A stretch of DNA of 64,000 bases, taken from contig NZ_CP074373.1 of the NCBI RefSeq assembly GCF_021560035.1, forward strand, positions 1 to 64,000, in the 5' to 3' direction. The stretch is from Virgibacillus sp. NKC19-16 (GTDB lineage Bacteria; Bacillota; Bacilli; Bacillales; Amphibacillaceae). Below are positions 1 through 14,026 of the stretch, piece by piece. How positions within the stretch are numbered: position 1 is the stretch's first letter; every line of letters starts with the position of its first letter. A program made the position numbers and the translations under genes. The notes below the pieces were generated by a model. It worked only from the letters and a program-made list of their open reading frames with translations. It made no database searches and was not told the origin of the DNA.

Positions 1-1344
1 ATGGAAAATCTTAATGAGTTATGGGTTGCTACACTGGAAAAGATTGAAGAGGAAGTTAGTAAACCAAGCTTTGAAACATGGTTAAAGAGTACAAAGGCAG
101 AAAAGCTGGAAGAAAACACCTTGATCGTCTCTGCACCCAATGAATTTGCCAGAGACTGGTTAGAGACACAATATACAAATCTAATCTCAAACATTCTGGA
201 AGAAGTTACCGGGACACGACTCGCTACAAAATTTATCATTCCGGATTCAGTTCCGCAGCCGGAGGATACAGATAAAACGCCAAAACCAAAATCAACCGGA
301 AATACAAATGATGTCGCAAAAACAATGCTGAATTCCAAATATACATTTGACACCTTTGTCATTGGTGCTGGAAACCGCTTTGCACATGCTGCATCACTGG
401 CAGTCGCAGAAGCACCTGCAAAAGCATATAATCCACTTTTTATTTATGGTGGTGTTGGCCTTGGGAAAACGCACTTAATGCATGCAGTCGGACATTACGT
501 TCAGCAGCACAATCCCGAAGCAAAGGTCGTTTATATGACTTCTGAGAAATTTACCAATGAATTCATTAATGCCATCATGGACAACAAAACGATAAATTTC
601 CGCAATAAATATCGTAATGTCGATGTCCTATTAATTGATGACATTCAATTCATTGCCGGTAAAGAATCAACACAGGAAGAATTTTTCCATACATTTAATA
701 CATTACATGAGGAAAACAAACAAATTATTATCTCAAGTGATCGTCCACCTAAGGAAATACCAACACTCGAAGATCGTTTGCGCTCCCGCTTTGAATGGGG
801 ATTAATTACCGATATTACGCCACCTGATCTGGAAACCAGGATTGCTATATTAAATAAAAAAGCAAAGGCAGAAGGTTTGGACATTCCAAATGAAGTGATG
901 CTGTATATCGCTAATCAAATTGACACCAACATTCGTGAACTAGAAGGTGCATTAATACGCGTTGTCGCTTACTCTTCGTTAATCAATCAGGATATTGACG
1001 CATCACTCGCTGCAGATGCTCTAAAAGATATAATTCCAAGCAATAAACCTAGAGTTATTACCATTGGTGGCATTCAAGAAGCAGTTGGGGAGAAATATAA
1101 CATTCGTCTGGAAGATTTCCCTGCGAAAAAACGCACCAAAGCAATTGCCTTTCCTAGACAGATTGCGATGTATCTATCAAGAGAATTAACCGATTTTTCG
1201 CTGCCTAAAATTGGTGAAGAATTTGGCGGGCGTGACCATACGACTGTCATTCATGCTCATGATAAAATTGTAAAATTAATGGAGAATGACATGAATTTAA
1301 CGAGCGAAATCGAAGAACTGAAAGAACAGTTAAAATCATTTTAG
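1..1344 (+). CDS. dnaA: Chromosomal replication initiator DnaA
   Basis: DnaA binds DnaA boxes at oriC and opens the duplex to start replication. The 447-residue protein is of normal length. It has an N-terminal helicase-loading domain (about 1-75), a variable linker, then an AAA+ ATPase with Walker A GGVGLGKT at residues 150-157 and Walker B LLIDDIQF near 209. The C-terminal DNA-binding helix-turn-helix carries the family signature [15 protein letters not shown] near 408-422. The ATG at base 1 begins the usual MENLNELW start. It is followed by a cluster of DnaA boxes and then dnaN, the standard Bacillaceae origin arrangement. The upstream promoter and any dnaA-upstream boxes lie outside the window. 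Confidence 0.98.
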   Translation: MENLNELWVATLEKIEEEVSKPSFETWLKSTKAEKLEENTLIVSAPNEFARDWLETQYTNLISNILEEVTGTRLATKFIIPDSVPQPEDTDKTPKPKSTGNTNDVAKTMLNSKYTFDTFVIGAGNRFAHAASLAVAEAPAKAYNPLFIYGGVGLGKTHLMHAVGHYVQQHNPEAKVVYMTSEKFTNEFINAIMDNKTINFRNKYRNVDVLLIDDIQFIAGKESTQEEFFHTFNTLHEENKQIIISSDRPPKEIPTLEDRLRSRFEWGLITDITPPDLETRIAILNKKAKAEGLDIPNEVMLYIANQIDTNIRELEGALIRVVAYSSLINQDIDASLAADALKDIIPSNKPRVITIGGIQEAVGEKYNIRLEDFPAKKRTKAIAFPRQIAMYLSRELTDFSLPKIGEEFGGRDHTTVIHAHDKIVKLMENDMNLTSEIEELKEQLKSF

Positions 1345-1515
1345 GAAATAGTCTGATAGAAATCCACATGTGCATAATGTGTAAACATGAGCAGACTCGT
1401 GCACACTTTATCAACATGTGAATAACTCGTCATGAAAGTTAGAGTTAAACTTATCAACATAATCACAGCCCTTATTACTATTATTACTGTATTTTATAAT
1501 AAAAAATAAATAAGA
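1345..1515. other. oriC: oriC segment: DnaA boxes and AT-rich unwinding region
   Basis: The dnaA-dnaN spacer contains 9-mers close to the consensus TTATCCACA: TTATCAACA at 1408-1416 and 1451-1459 on the plus strand, and reverse-complement forms at 1369-1377 (TTATGCACA) and 1417-1425 (TTATTCACA). After the last box, 1472-1490 is a run of ATTACT/ATTATT triplets resembling the DnaA-trio element of B. subtilis, and it leads into an almost pure A+T tract at 1490-1515. This is the expected layout for box cluster, trio and unwinding element. Confidence 0.85.
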
Positions 1516-1539
1516 ATGTCCACTAGGAGGAAATCATTC

Positions 1540-2676
1540 ATGAAATTTATAATCAGTCGTGATCAATTAATTACGAGTGTACAAGACGTTATGAAAGCAA
1601 TCTCGTCTCGAACTGTAATTCCAATCTTAACTGGAATAAAGATCGAAGCAAAAAAACATGGAATTATACTAACAGGAAGCGACTCAGATATATCCATTGA
1701 ATCTTATATCCCAGCTGAACAAGACGAAAATGTAAATATAGAACACATTGAAGAAGGAAGTATTGTCCTCCAAGCAAAATATTTTCCTGATATCGTCCGC
1801 AAACTACCGGAAAAGATGGTGGAAATTGAATCCGATGAGAATTTAAAACTAACGATTCGCTCCGGAAAAGCGGAATTTAACTTAAATGGACAAGATGCAG
1901 AGGAATATCCACAACTTCCTACATTACAAACAGATGAAAGCTTTGAAATGCCAACAGATCTATTAAAAAGCTTAACAAAACAGACAGTTTTTGCTGTTTC
2001 AACCATGGAAACCCGCCCTATTTTGACAGGGGTTCATATGAAATTAAATGCCAACACACTAACGTTTACAGCAACCGACAGTCATCGACTTGCATCACGA
2101 GAGATTCCTGTAAATGAGACAAACGTCGAATTTTCCAATATTGTTGTACCTGGAAAAAGTTTAACCGAGTTAAATAAAATTTTAGGTGATACGCCGGAAC
2201 CTGTTGAAATAAGTGTGACCAATAATCAGATTCTATTTCGGACGAAGCATTTGAAGTTTATGTCCCGTTTACTCGATGGCAATTATCCGGAAACATCAAG
2301 ATTAATTCCTGATCAAAGTAAAACAGTGCTTCATGTAAAAACAAAAGAATTATTAAATACCATCGACCGTGCGTCCCTTCTCGCGAAAGAAGAACGCAAT
2401 AATGTGGTGAAATTGACAACAGAAGGTGATCACTTAGTTGAAATCACAAGTAATTCCCCTGAAGTTGGAACAGTTGCAGAAGAAATTACCGTTCAATCCA
2501 TGGAGGGAGAGGAACTTAAAATCTCATTTAGCTCCAAATATATGATTGATGCATTAAAAGCTATTGAATATGATGACGTAAAAATAGAATTCACCGGCGC
2601 CATGCGGCCATTTATTATTCGACCAGCAAATGAAGATCCAATTCTGCAATTGATTCTCCCAGTTAGAACTTATTAA
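1540..2676 (+). CDS. dnaN: DNA polymerase III beta sliding clamp
   Basis: This is the ring-shaped processivity clamp that tethers the replicative polymerase to DNA. The open frame reaches back to an ATG at 1516, but AGGAGG at 1525-1530 correctly spaces the ATG at 1540. That start gives MKFIISRDQL and 378 residues, the B. subtilis length. The protein has the three-domain clamp layout and the usual ending LPVRTY. It follows oriC directly. A dispersed repeat element begins only about 8 bases after its stop, so the gene probably ends its transcription in or beyond that element. Confidence 0.97.
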   Translation: MKFIISRDQLITSVQDVMKAISSRTVIPILTGIKIEAKKHGIILTGSDSDISIESYIPAEQDENVNIEHIEEGSIVLQAKYFPDIVRKLPEKMVEIESDENLKLTIRSGKAEFNLNGQDAEEYPQLPTLQTDESFEMPTDLLKSLTKQTVFAVSTMETRPILTGVHMKLNANTLTFTATDSHRLASREIPVNETNVEFSNIVVPGKSLTELNKILGDTPEPVEISVTNNQILFRTKHLKFMSRLLDGNYPETSRLIPDQSKTVLHVKTKELLNTIDRASLLAKEERNNVVKLTTEGDHLVEITSNSPEVGTVAEEITVQSMEGEELKISFSSKYMIDALKAIEYDDVKIEFTGAMRPFIIRPANEDPILQLILPVRTY

Positions 2677-2684
2677 GAAAGTAA

Positions 2685-3047
2685 TTGTTGCTTTTAAATC
2701 TTCGCATTTGGTATAAAAGATGACATAGTGAAAATTTTCTTTTATGAGAAGCCTCTCGTTGTAATAATAGTCGGGTGCTTGGACTTCGCTCCGGAAACAC
2801 ATTTCGCGCACCTTAGGGCGGCTGGTGAACCCCCTCGTGCTACGCACTCCGGGTCTCACCTAGGCCTTTCCTCCCGCAGGAGTCTTCATGTGTTTCCTCC
2901 GCTGAGTGTTCCGGTTAATGCCGCTAAAATGCATTAGTAATCAATATTCAAAATATCGAGCCACCTCGCCAGTTCGCGGACCCGAACGGAGATTATAGCA
3001 AACAGTAACTATGTCGCACTTTATATCTTTTGCGTCAAAAACAACAA
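2685..3047. repeat. MITE-like dispersed repeat, copy 1
   Basis: About 363 bp with imperfect terminal inverted repeats: the left end 2685-2733 (TTGTTGCTTTTAAATCTTCG...) is complementary to the right end 3003-3047. Inside, GGAAACACAT (2793-2802) pairs with ATGTGTTTCC (2888-2897), enclosing a GC-rich core with CTCCCGCAGGAG. Two more copies lie at 13573-13977 and 60593-60943. No convincing protein is encoded. GC-rich intergenic repeats with a similar CTCCCGCAGGAGTC core are widespread in Bacillaceae, by general knowledge. It fills most of the dnaN-yaaA gap (2677-3258). Confidence 0.8.
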
Positions 3048-3088
3048 ACTTTTATAAAAGCCATTTCTTACTAAAAAAGACACAAAAA

Positions 3089-3118
3089 AGCTCTTATCTT
3101 TTCCAGGTAAGAGTTTTT
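3089..3118. terminator. Hairpin terminator in the dnaN-yaaA gap
   Basis: CTCTTA (3091-3096) and TAAGAG (3108-3113) form a stem. It is preceded by A-rich and followed by T-rich sequence, so it could work in either direction. It probably ends the dnaA-dnaN transcript. Confidence 0.6.
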
Positions 3119-3258
3119 CTTATGATAAAAGGCAAATTCATGGCCAAATGAGCGCATTTTAAATAAAATGAGGGGTTTACCTTCCCTAAACGGCAAAACT
3201 TTAGTAGAATAGATATATGACATTTTTAAGGCTAAACAACGAAAATAACGAATGAAAA

Positions 3259-3492
3259 TTGGTGAGTGAATTGCATGAACAAATTGAAATAAATACGGAA
3301 TTTATTACGTTAGGTCAATTTATCAAGCTTGCGAACATACTTGAGTCCGGCGGAATGGTCAAAGCATTCTTACAGGATCAGGGTGTTTTAGTAAACGGCG
3401 AACTCGAACATCGACGCGGAAGGAAGCTTTATCCAAATGATGTTGTGAAAGCTGAAGGGCTTGGATTATTTATCGTTACAAGTAGCAATTAG
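3259..3492 (+). CDS. yaaA: S4-domain RNA-binding protein YaaA
   Basis: A small S4-like RNA-binding domain protein, conserved between dnaN and recF in Bacillaceae. The body [20 protein letters not shown] followed by [21 protein letters not shown] is the family's S4 fold. The start is uncertain: TTG 3259, GTG 3262 and TTG 3271 are all in frame, with no strong Shine-Dalgarno. The longest form has 77 residues against about 71 in B. subtilis. The recF start follows closely, so the two are probably cotranscribed. The molecular role is not firmly known; ribosome or RNA binding is inferred from the domain. Confidence 0.88.
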   Translation: MVSELHEQIEINTEFITLGQFIKLANILESGGMVKAFLQDQGVLVNGELEHRRGRKLYPNDVVKAEGLGLFIVTSSN

Positions 3493-3517
3493 TCGAAAGC
3501 AAAAAGAGGAATCCTGC

Positions 3518-4636
3518 ATGCACATTGATCAATTAAACTTAAAAAATTACCGGAATTACCAAAAATTGGATATCCCTTTCGATGATAAAGTCAATGTTAT
3601 TATTGGGGAAAATGCGCAGGGAAAAACAAATTTGATGGAGGCTATTTATTTATTGGCCTTTACGAAATCATACCGCACCCCCCGTGAAAAAGAACTTATC
3701 CTTTGGGACGAAGAGTATGCTAAAATAGAAGGTAGGATAACAAAACGCAACCAGACATTTCCGCTTGAAGTTGTTATTTCGTCAAAAGGGAAAAAAGCGA
3801 AATTAAATCGAATGGAACAAAAACGATTAAGTGACTATATTGGTGCGTTAAATGTAGTAATGTTTGCACCGGAGGATTTAACGCTTGTTAAAGGCTCCCC
3901 GCAGAATCGCAGACGATTTATCAATATGGAACTTGGGCAAATTCAGCCAAGGTATATCTATCATTTAGCACAATATCAAAAATTAATTAAACAACGGAAT
4001 CATTTATTAAAAAAAATGCAGCGACAGGCAAATCCTGATAACAATATAACAATGCTGCATGTATTGACAGAACAGCTAATCGAACATGCTGCAACGTTAC
4101 TTGAGAGGCGGTTTGTTTTTCTGGATTTACTCAGGAAATGGGCCGGGCCGATTCATCATGGCATAAGCCGTGAACTGGAAAACCTTGAAATCAGGTATGA
4201 TGCCACGATTGAGGTATCAGAAGAGGCAAATAAGGAGAAAATAGAAACAATCTATTTAAATAAATTTCAAGAGATACAGGAAAAAGAAATCGAACGTGGA
4301 ACAACATTAATCGGGCCACACCGTGATGATCTGATTTTTTATGTGAATAATAAAAATGTTCAAGTCTATGGTTCCCAGGGGCAGCAGCGAACCACTGCAC
4401 TATCTGTAAAACTGGCAGAGATAGAACTTATCTATAATGAAGTTGGTGAATACCCTGTTTTGCTTCTTGATGATGTGTTAAGTGAACTGGATCATTTCCG
4501 GCAATCCCACTTGTTAAATACGATCCAGGGAAAAGTTCAGACCTTTGTTTCAACAACAAGTGTTGACGGGATTAACCATGAAACTTTAAGAAAGGCAGAG
4601 CTGTTTCACGTAAACGGAGGGAAAATAGATATATGA
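3518..4636 (+). CDS. recF: DNA replication and repair protein RecF
   Basis: RecF is an SMC-like ABC ATPase that helps load RecA at single-strand gaps with RecO and RecR. The open frame extends upstream to 3461, but AGAGGA at 3505-3510 points to ATG 3518 ([14 protein letters not shown]), giving 372 residues, close to B. subtilis. Walker [10 protein letters not shown] lies near residue 30, the signature GSQGQQRTT near 289, and Walker [12 protein letters not shown] near 325. The stop overlaps the ATGA at 4633, and remB begins just downstream, so the genes are translationally close. Confidence 0.96.
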   Translation: MHIDQLNLKNYRNYQKLDIPFDDKVNVIIGENAQGKTNLMEAIYLLAFTKSYRTPREKELILWDEEYAKIEGRITKRNQTFPLEVVISSKGKKAKLNRMEQKRLSDYIGALNVVMFAPEDLTLVKGSPQNRRRFINMELGQIQPRYIYHLAQYQKLIKQRNHLLKKMQRQANPDNNITMLHVLTEQLIEHAATLLERRFVFLDLLRKWAGPIHHGISRELENLEIRYDATIEVSEEANKEKIETIYLNKFQEIQEKEIERGTTLIGPHRDDLIFYVNNKNVQVYGSQGQQRTTALSVKLAEIELIYNEVGEYPVLLLDDVLSELDHFRQSHLLNTIQGKVQTFVSTTSVDGINHETLRKAELFHVNGGKIDI

Positions 4637-4656
4637 TTCAAGGGGGTCACGCGCCT

Positions 4657-6914
<2,258 letters not shown>

Positions 6915-6988
6915 TAACGGAGGTCAGAGATAAGGTGTCAGTAGTAACTGACATCTAACGTCCGACTTCTGTTTTAGGAGGGAAATAA

Positions 6989-9457
6989 ATGGCAGAGGAA
7001 CGATCAAACGTTCAAGGGATTAATCTGAGTAAAGAGATGCGTACATCATTTCTGGATTATTCCATGAGTGTTATAGTCTCACGCGCATTACCTGATGCAC
7101 GTGACGGATTAAAACCGGTACACCGGAGAATTTTATATGCAATGAATGATTTAGGGATGCATTCTGACAAGCCACATAAAAAGTCAGCACGTATTGTTGG
7201 TGAGGTCATTGGTAAGTATCATCCACATGGTGACTCCGCCGTTTATGAAACGATGGTACGGATGGCACAAGACTTCAGCTATCGCTATATGCTCGTAGAT
7301 GGTCATGGGAACTTCGGGTCTGTAGATGGTGATTCTGCAGCTGCCATGCGTTATACCGAGGCAAGAATGTCCAAGATTTCCATGGAGTTATTACGAGATA
7401 TTAATAAAGATACGGTTGATTTTCAGGATAACTATGATGGAACAGAACGTGAACCAGCAGTTTTCCCTGCCCGTTTCCCGAATTTACTGGTAAATGGTAC
7501 GTCAGGAATCGCAGTAGGCATGGCGACAAACATTCCGCCACATCATTTAGGTGAAACGATTGATGCAGTACTGGCACTTAGTGAAAATCCTGAGATAACA
7601 ATTGATGAGCTAATGGAAGACTATATCCATGGGCCGGACTTCCCTACAGCAGGGAAAATTTTGGGGAAAAGCGGTATTCGTAAAGCATATGAAACCGGGA
7701 AGGGCTCTATTACGATACGTGCAGAAGCAAATATCGAAGAACAGCCAAATGGCAAGGAAACAATCATTGTTACTGAATTGCCTTATCAAGTAAACAAGGC
7801 AAGACTAATTGAAAAAATAGCAGAACATGTTCGTGAAAAACGTATCGAGGGCATTTCAGATCTACGCGATGAATCCGATCGTACGGGGATGCGTATTGTG
7901 ATTGAAATACGCCGTGATTCCAATGCGAATGTCGTTTTGAATAATTTATATAAATATACCGCACTGCAAACGACGTTTGGTATCAATACACTCGCACTCG
8001 TTGGTGGTCAGCCAAAGGTACTGACAATTAAGCAATGCTTAGAACACTATCTCGAACATCAAAAGGTGATCATCAAACGCAGGACCGCATTTGAATTACG
8101 TAAAGCAGAAGCACGTGCCCATATTTTAGAAGGGTTGCGTATTGCGCTGGATCATTTGGATGAAGTTATTACCCTCATCCGCAATTCAAAAACGACGGAC
8201 ATTGCCAAAGATGGTTTAATGGAGCGCTTTGAGTTATCCGAAAAGCAATCACAAGCTATTTTGGATATGCGCCTGCAACGTTTAACTGGTTTAGAACGTG
8301 AAAAAATTGAAAATGAATACAGTGAACTGATGGATCTCATTGCTGAATTAAAGGCTATTTTAGCAAGTGAGGAAAAAGTACTCGAAATCATTCGGGAAGA
8401 ACTGACGGAAGTGAAAGAACGCTTTAGCGATAAACGTCGTACAGAAATTGCGGTTGGTGGGGCAGACTTTTTCGAGGATGAGGATTTAATTCCTGAGGAA
8501 AATATTGTTATTACCCTTACCAATAAGGGATATATCAAACGTCTGCCGGCATCAACCTACCGCAGGCAGAATCGCGGCGGACGCGGCATTCAGGGGATGG
8601 GTACGAATGAGGACGATTTCGTTGAGCATCTCGTCTCCACCTCCACGCATGATACGATATTATACTTTACAAACAAAGGAAAAGTATACAAGACGAAAGG
8701 ATATGAGGTTCCTGAATTTAACCGAACGGCAAAAGGTATCCCGATTATTAATCTGCTGCAGGTAGAAAAAGGTGAATGGGTCAACGCCGTTATCTCGGTG
8801 AATGAATTTAGTGAGGATTACTACTTTTTCTTTACGACAAGACACGGTATATCCAAGCGAACTTCCCTTTCCCATTTTAAAAACATCCGAAAAGGTGGCT
8901 TAATCGCGGTTGGATTGCGCGAGGAAGATGAATTGATTTCTGTTCGACTCACCGATGGAATGAAGGATATCTTAATTGCTACGAGGAACGGTTACCTCAT
9001 TCGATTTGAGGAATCCCAAATTAGAACCATGGGAAGGACAGCTGCCGGGGTAAAAGGTATTTCCCTGAGAGGTGAAGATGAGGTCGTCTCCATGGAAATC
9101 TTGGAGGAAGGATCAAACATCCTTCACGTTACCAATAAAGGGTATGGAAAACAAACACCGGAAGAAGAGTACCGGCGAATCAACCGTGGCGGGAAAGGTA
9201 TTTTTACATCCAAACTATCGGATAAAACCGGACATGTCGTCGCAGTAAAAGCTGTATCCGGACATGAAGATCTGATGCTGATAACAGTAGCAGGCGTTCT
9301 GATACGTATTCCTGTTGATAGTATTTCAGAAACCGGCCGTAACACAATGGGTGTACGCTTAATTCGCTTACAGGAAGAGGAAGAAGTAGCAACCGTTACG
9401 AGAATTGAGGAAGAAGAAGAGCATGAGGTAGAATCAGATAATTCAACGGATGAATAG
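6989..9457 (+). CDS. gyrA: DNA gyrase subunit A
   Basis: GyrA cleaves and rejoins DNA in the gyrase heterotetramer. The 822 residues start at ATG 6989 behind AGGAGGG. The catalytic tyrosine is Y122 in [11 protein letters not shown]. The quinolone-resistance region reads [10 protein letters not shown], with Ser83 and Glu87, a combination typical of fluoroquinolone-susceptible Gram-positives. The C-terminal beta-pinwheel contains a GyrA-box variant QNRGGRG near residue 529, needed for DNA wrapping. The tail is strongly acidic. In B. subtilis an rRNA operon follows; here a terminator and an ATP-grasp gene follow instead. Confidence 0.98.
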   Translation: MAEERSNVQGINLSKEMRTSFLDYSMSVIVSRALPDARDGLKPVHRRILYAMNDLGMHSDKPHKKSARIVGEVIGKYHPHGDSAVYETMVRMAQDFSYRYMLVDGHGNFGSVDGDSAAAMRYTEARMSKISMELLRDINKDTVDFQDNYDGTEREPAVFPARFPNLLVNGTSGIAVGMATNIPPHHLGETIDAVLALSENPEITIDELMEDYIHGPDFPTAGKILGKSGIRKAYETGKGSITIRAEANIEEQPNGKETIIVTELPYQVNKARLIEKIAEHVREKRIEGISDLRDESDRTGMRIVIEIRRDSNANVVLNNLYKYTALQTTFGINTLALVGGQPKVLTIKQCLEHYLEHQKVIIKRRTAFELRKAEARAHILEGLRIALDHLDEVITLIRNSKTTDIAKDGLMERFELSEKQSQAILDMRLQRLTGLEREKIENEYSELMDLIAELKAILASEEKVLEIIREELTEVKERFSDKRRTEIAVGGADFFEDEDLIPEENIVITLTNKGYIKRLPASTYRRQNRGGRGIQGMGTNEDDFVEHLVSTSTHDTILYFTNKGKVYKTKGYEVPEFNRTAKGIPIINLLQVEKGEWVNAVISVNEFSEDYYFFFTTRHGISKRTSLSHFKNIRKGGLIAVGLREEDELISVRLTDGMKDILIATRNGYLIRFEESQIRTMGRTAAGVKGISLRGEDEVVSMEILEEGSNILHVTNKGYGKQTPEEEYRRINRGGKGIFTSKLSDKTGHVVAVKAVSGHEDLMLITVAGVLIRIPVDSISETGRNTMGVRLIRLQEEEEVATVTRIEEEEEHEVESDNSTDE

Positions 9458-9469
9458 ATAAAAAGAAGA

Positions 9470-9510
9470 GGTAACGTAGTAAGATTTTCGTCTGAAACGT
9501 TACCTTATTT
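9470..9510 (+). terminator. Terminator of gyrBA
   Basis: GGTAACGT (9470-9477) pairs with ACGTTACC (9497-9504) and is followed by TTATTTATT. Confidence 0.7.
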
Positions 9511-9616
9511 ATTATTCAGTATTGCAATCGGAGCGATTATTTATAATATATAAGCCGAAGTGATATAATGATCTACATATAAAATTTCGAACGAGTAATT
9601 CAGGAGGACAAGAAAG

Positions 9617-10831
9617 ATGAGTAATTTACCTTTCATACCAATTATTGTTGGAACAGACATAAACGCCTATAATATGGCTATCTCTTTTCACCAAGCATAT
9701 GACATCAAACCGATTTTAATTGGTAAACAGCAAATGGCATTTACCGATTTAAGTTCTGTCATTGAAAAAATTGAAATACATCCAACCCTAGCAGATGAAG
9801 GACAGTTTGTTCCCATACTCACTACGCTGGCTACGAAACTGGCTTCCACAAACAAAAAACTTCTATTAGTAGGAACAAATGACGTATACGTTCGTTTGAT
9901 GATTGAAAATGAAGCGGAATTAAAGAAACATTTTGTATTTGATTTGATCAATGAGACGTTAATGAACCAGCTACAGAACAAATCGAACTTCTATAAGCTT
10001 TGCGGGGAACATGGGATTGATACGCCCACCACTTATTTTTATGATTGCAAGCATCCGAAACCCTTCGAGGAAGAGATGATGTATCCAGTCATCATAAAAC
10101 CAAGTAATGGTATTGCGTATTATAATCATCCATTTGAGGGGCAGAAAAAAGTATATAGAGTGGGCTCGAAAGAAGAAGTTCAGCAGGTTATTGATAAGAT
10201 CACGTCTAGTGGTTATCAGGATGAGCTTATCATCCAGGATTTTATTCCAGGTGATGATACGTACATGTGGGATTCGGTTATTTATGCAAATGCACGAGGC
10301 CAGACACAGCTTGTTACATTTGGACAGGTTGTGCTTCAGGAGCATACGGCTACTGCGATTGGAAATTACACGGCAGTAATTTCGCGCTATAACGAGGAAA
10401 TGATGAAAAAGCTTCAACACTTCCTGGAAGCAGTTGGATACGTGGGTTTCGCTAATTTTGACCTGAAGTATGATACCCGTGACGGCAAATTTAAAGTGTT
10501 TGAGGTAAATATTCGCCAAGGGAGATCCAGCTACTACGTTACAGCGCTTGGACATAATATGGCAGAATATATCGCCGATGACAGCATTTATGGAAAGGAA
10601 AAGCCGCTAACTTATTTAAACAAAGAGTATTTGTTTACCGTTGTACCTAAAATCGTTCTCCGCAAATTTGTCAGTAACGATAAGGTTTTAGGTGACGTTA
10701 AACGTCTCATTAAACAAGGCAAATGGGGGAATCCATTATTTTATAAAAAAGATCGCAATCTCAAACGTAAACTCTATTTATTCATACGTCAGGTCAACTA
10801 TTATCGTAAATATAGGAATAATAAATGGTAA
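9617..10831 (+). CDS. ATP-grasp carboxylate-amine ligase, D-aspartate ligase-like
   Basis: A 404-residue ATP-grasp enzyme starting at ATG 9617 behind AGGAGGAC. The N-terminal segment FIPIIVGTDINAYNMAISFH is a pre-ATP-grasp nucleotide-like fold. The ATP-grasp core includes YPVIIKPSNG near 156 and the metal/ATP residues of FEVNIRQGRSSYYVTALG near 297-314. The overall layout resembles D-aspartate ligases that add D-Asp to the peptidoglycan stem peptide (the Enterococcus Asl type), but the substrate cannot be assigned from sequence. It sits alone between gyrA and yaaC with its own upstream region; yaaC is convergent. The position is unusual, because B. subtilis has rRNA genes here. Confidence 0.7.
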   Translation: MSNLPFIPIIVGTDINAYNMAISFHQAYDIKPILIGKQQMAFTDLSSVIEKIEIHPTLADEGQFVPILTTLATKLASTNKKLLLVGTNDVYVRLMIENEAELKKHFVFDLINETLMNQLQNKSNFYKLCGEHGIDTPTTYFYDCKHPKPFEEEMMYPVIIKPSNGIAYYNHPFEGQKKVYRVGSKEEVQQVIDKITSSGYQDELIIQDFIPGDDTYMWDSVIYANARGQTQLVTFGQVVLQEHTATAIGNYTAVISRYNEEMMKKLQHFLEAVGYVGFANFDLKYDTRDGKFKVFEVNIRQGRSSYYVTALGHNMAEYIADDSIYGKEKPLTYLNKEYLFTVVPKIVLRKFVSNDKVLGDVKRLIKQGKWGNPLFYKKDRNLKRKLYLFIRQVNYYRKYRNNKW

Positions 10832-10841
10832 AAGCTTCATC

Positions 10842-11798
10842 CTAATTCAGGGCCCTTTCAAACAGCCATTCACCAAGTAAAAAGGAAATCTTGTCAGCAG
10901 CTACGTTTAAGTAATGGGAAATAATTGCATAATCCAGTTCAGATTTGGTAGAAATAAGCTCACCCCAATACTCTGTCTCGTAGCGGCTGATCATGCTCAA
11001 ATTATATAAAAGTAAATAATGAACCATGATCTCATGAATGGACAAAAAATTATCTCGGCTACGGGGAAAGTATATTTCCTGTTTATCCAGATGCAAGTAA
11101 AACGGACCGGTTATGCATTGCATCGGTTTTTCGAGTTTAATATGAAGCTGCTCATTTGAGGTTTTTGTATCCAAAATAGCTGGTAAATAAACGCGAACAC
11201 GCTGAATGAATGCGGCTTTAGTTAAATGATAACTATCCAGCAGGTGGAGTGGAAAGTTTAAGTCAGTTGCCGCCTTTTTTCCAATCGAAATAGATTTTTC
11301 CTCTCTACTATAGGAGAAAAAATCACTCATTTCAGGGATCAGTCCAAGCAGTGTATCCATTTTTACCTTTTGAAATGGTGGTACTTCTGCATTGAATAAA
11401 TGGTTGTAGGCATAACTAAATAAACCATTTTGTTGGATTTTCACCTCATCTCCCGTAAAGGTATAGTTCTTTTTCTTACGTTTTCTGGCCGTTACGCCAT
11501 GTGCCAGGACAGTTGTGGACTCCGGATAATCGGGCCGGTTTGTAAGAATGCATGCCTTTAGCAAATGGACAAGTCCATAAAAATATAAAAGTGGTTTGAG
11601 TCTGATATCTACCTTTTCCCCTTCTGTTAAAAAAATCCTGCCATGATCCAGGTAAAACATAAACGTTCCACTGTTTTCAAAGCTTTTTAAACCAGCATCG
11701 CTATTTGGCAGATCCTTGTAGCAATTTTTCAAAAAGGTCTGGCTGGTTTTTAGTGTTTGTAAATAGGTGTATAGAGATTCGATTGTCTTTTTTTCCAT
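10842..11798 (-). CDS. yaaC: YaaC-family protein
   Basis: A 318-residue protein matching the YaaC family, which sits beside guaB in Bacillaceae; no biochemical function is established. The frame opens at 11825, but AAGAGGAG upstream of ATG 11798 supports MEKKTIESLYTYLQTLKTSQ as the start. It is soluble in appearance, with mixed helices, no signal peptide and no catalytic motif I recognise. It is transcribed toward the ATP-grasp gene, with only about 10 bases between the stops, and divergently from guaB. Confidence 0.8.
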   Translation of the reverse strand: MEKKTIESLYTYLQTLKTSQTFLKNCYKDLPNSDAGLKSFENSGTFMFYLDHGRIFLTEGEKVDIRLKPLLYFYGLVHLLKACILTNRPDYPESTTVLAHGVTARKRKKKNYTFTGDEVKIQQNGLFSYAYNHLFNAEVPPFQKVKMDTLLGLIPEMSDFFSYSREEKSISIGKKAATDLNFPLHLLDSYHLTKAAFIQRVRVYLPAILDTKTSNEQLHIKLEKPMQCITGPFYLHLDKQEIYFPRSRDNFLSIHEIMVHYLLLYNLSMISRYETEYWGELISTKSELDYAIISHYLNVAADKISFLLGEWLFERALN

Positions 11799-11951
11799 GC
11801 GAATTCTCCTCTTAAAATAATACAAAATTTCGAATCCATTTATTTTTAAGTATCGACTTGAAAAAGCTTCATTGATGGCGTATTGTATATAAAAATAAGA
11901 ATTACTTACGTAGCTTAACCAAGTTGATCATTAGCATTCATATATAATTAA

Positions 11952-13433
<1,482 letters not shown>

Positions 13434-13469
13434 TAAAAATGAGCTTTCATTAAAATTTCATGAAAAAAT

Positions 13470-13505
13470 AATAGATGGGCCCCTTTTACCCATCTATTTT
13501 TTCAT
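13470..13505 (+). terminator. guaB terminator
   Basis: AATAGATGGG (13470-13479) pairs with CCCATCTATT (13489-13498), followed by a T run. Confidence 0.85.
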
Positions 13506-13572
13506 TTCTTTCTGTGGTAAAATAATATAGGTGTAGAAAAGAGATTAATAGTTAAGGCTGTTTTCTAAAAGA

Positions 13573-13977
13573 TTGTTGCTTTTGACATAAAAGACATAAA
13601 AGACGAAGCAGTGACAATTCTTTTGCAAACACTAGTTGAGAGCGGGGATTCGCTCCGAAAACACATTTCGCGCACCTTAGGGCGGCTGGTGACGACCCTC
13701 CTCGTGCTAACGCACTCGAGGGTCCCACCGAGGCCTTCCCTCCCGCAGGAGCCTTCATGTGTTTCCTCCGCTGGTAGTCCGGTTACTGCTGTTAAATTGC
13801 ATTAGGAATCAATATTCAAAATATCGAACCATCTCACCAGTTCGGGTGAGTTAAGGGCGATGACTCCTGCGGAAAGCATTCGTCCTTCGCTGTCCCGAAC
13901 GGCGATTATAGCAAATACTTATAACAAACAGTCACTGTGTCGTCTTTTATATCAACTGCGAAGAGTTAAAAGCAATA
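13573..13977. repeat. MITE-like dispersed repeat, copy 2
   Basis: About 405 bp, the longest copy. The left end 13573-13615 (TTGTTGCTTTTGACATAAAA...) is the imperfect complement of the right end 13931-13977, with GTGAC/GTCAC at the inner edge of both. The inner arms GGAAAACACAT-like and ATGTGTTTCC again bracket a GC-rich core with CTCCCGCAGGAG. A second ACTCCTGCGGAAAGC motif is present near 13863, as in copy 3 but lost from copy 1. It fills the guaB-dacA gap (13434-14026) together with the guaB terminator. Confidence 0.8.
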
Positions 13978-14026
13978 ATACTTACGAAAGAGCCATAGTT
14001 AAAATTTTTGGTGGAGGTACGGGGAA

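Noticed and set aside
2728-2937. 69-residue plus-strand frame inside repeat copy 1
   Set aside because: The frame is not kept in the other two copies.
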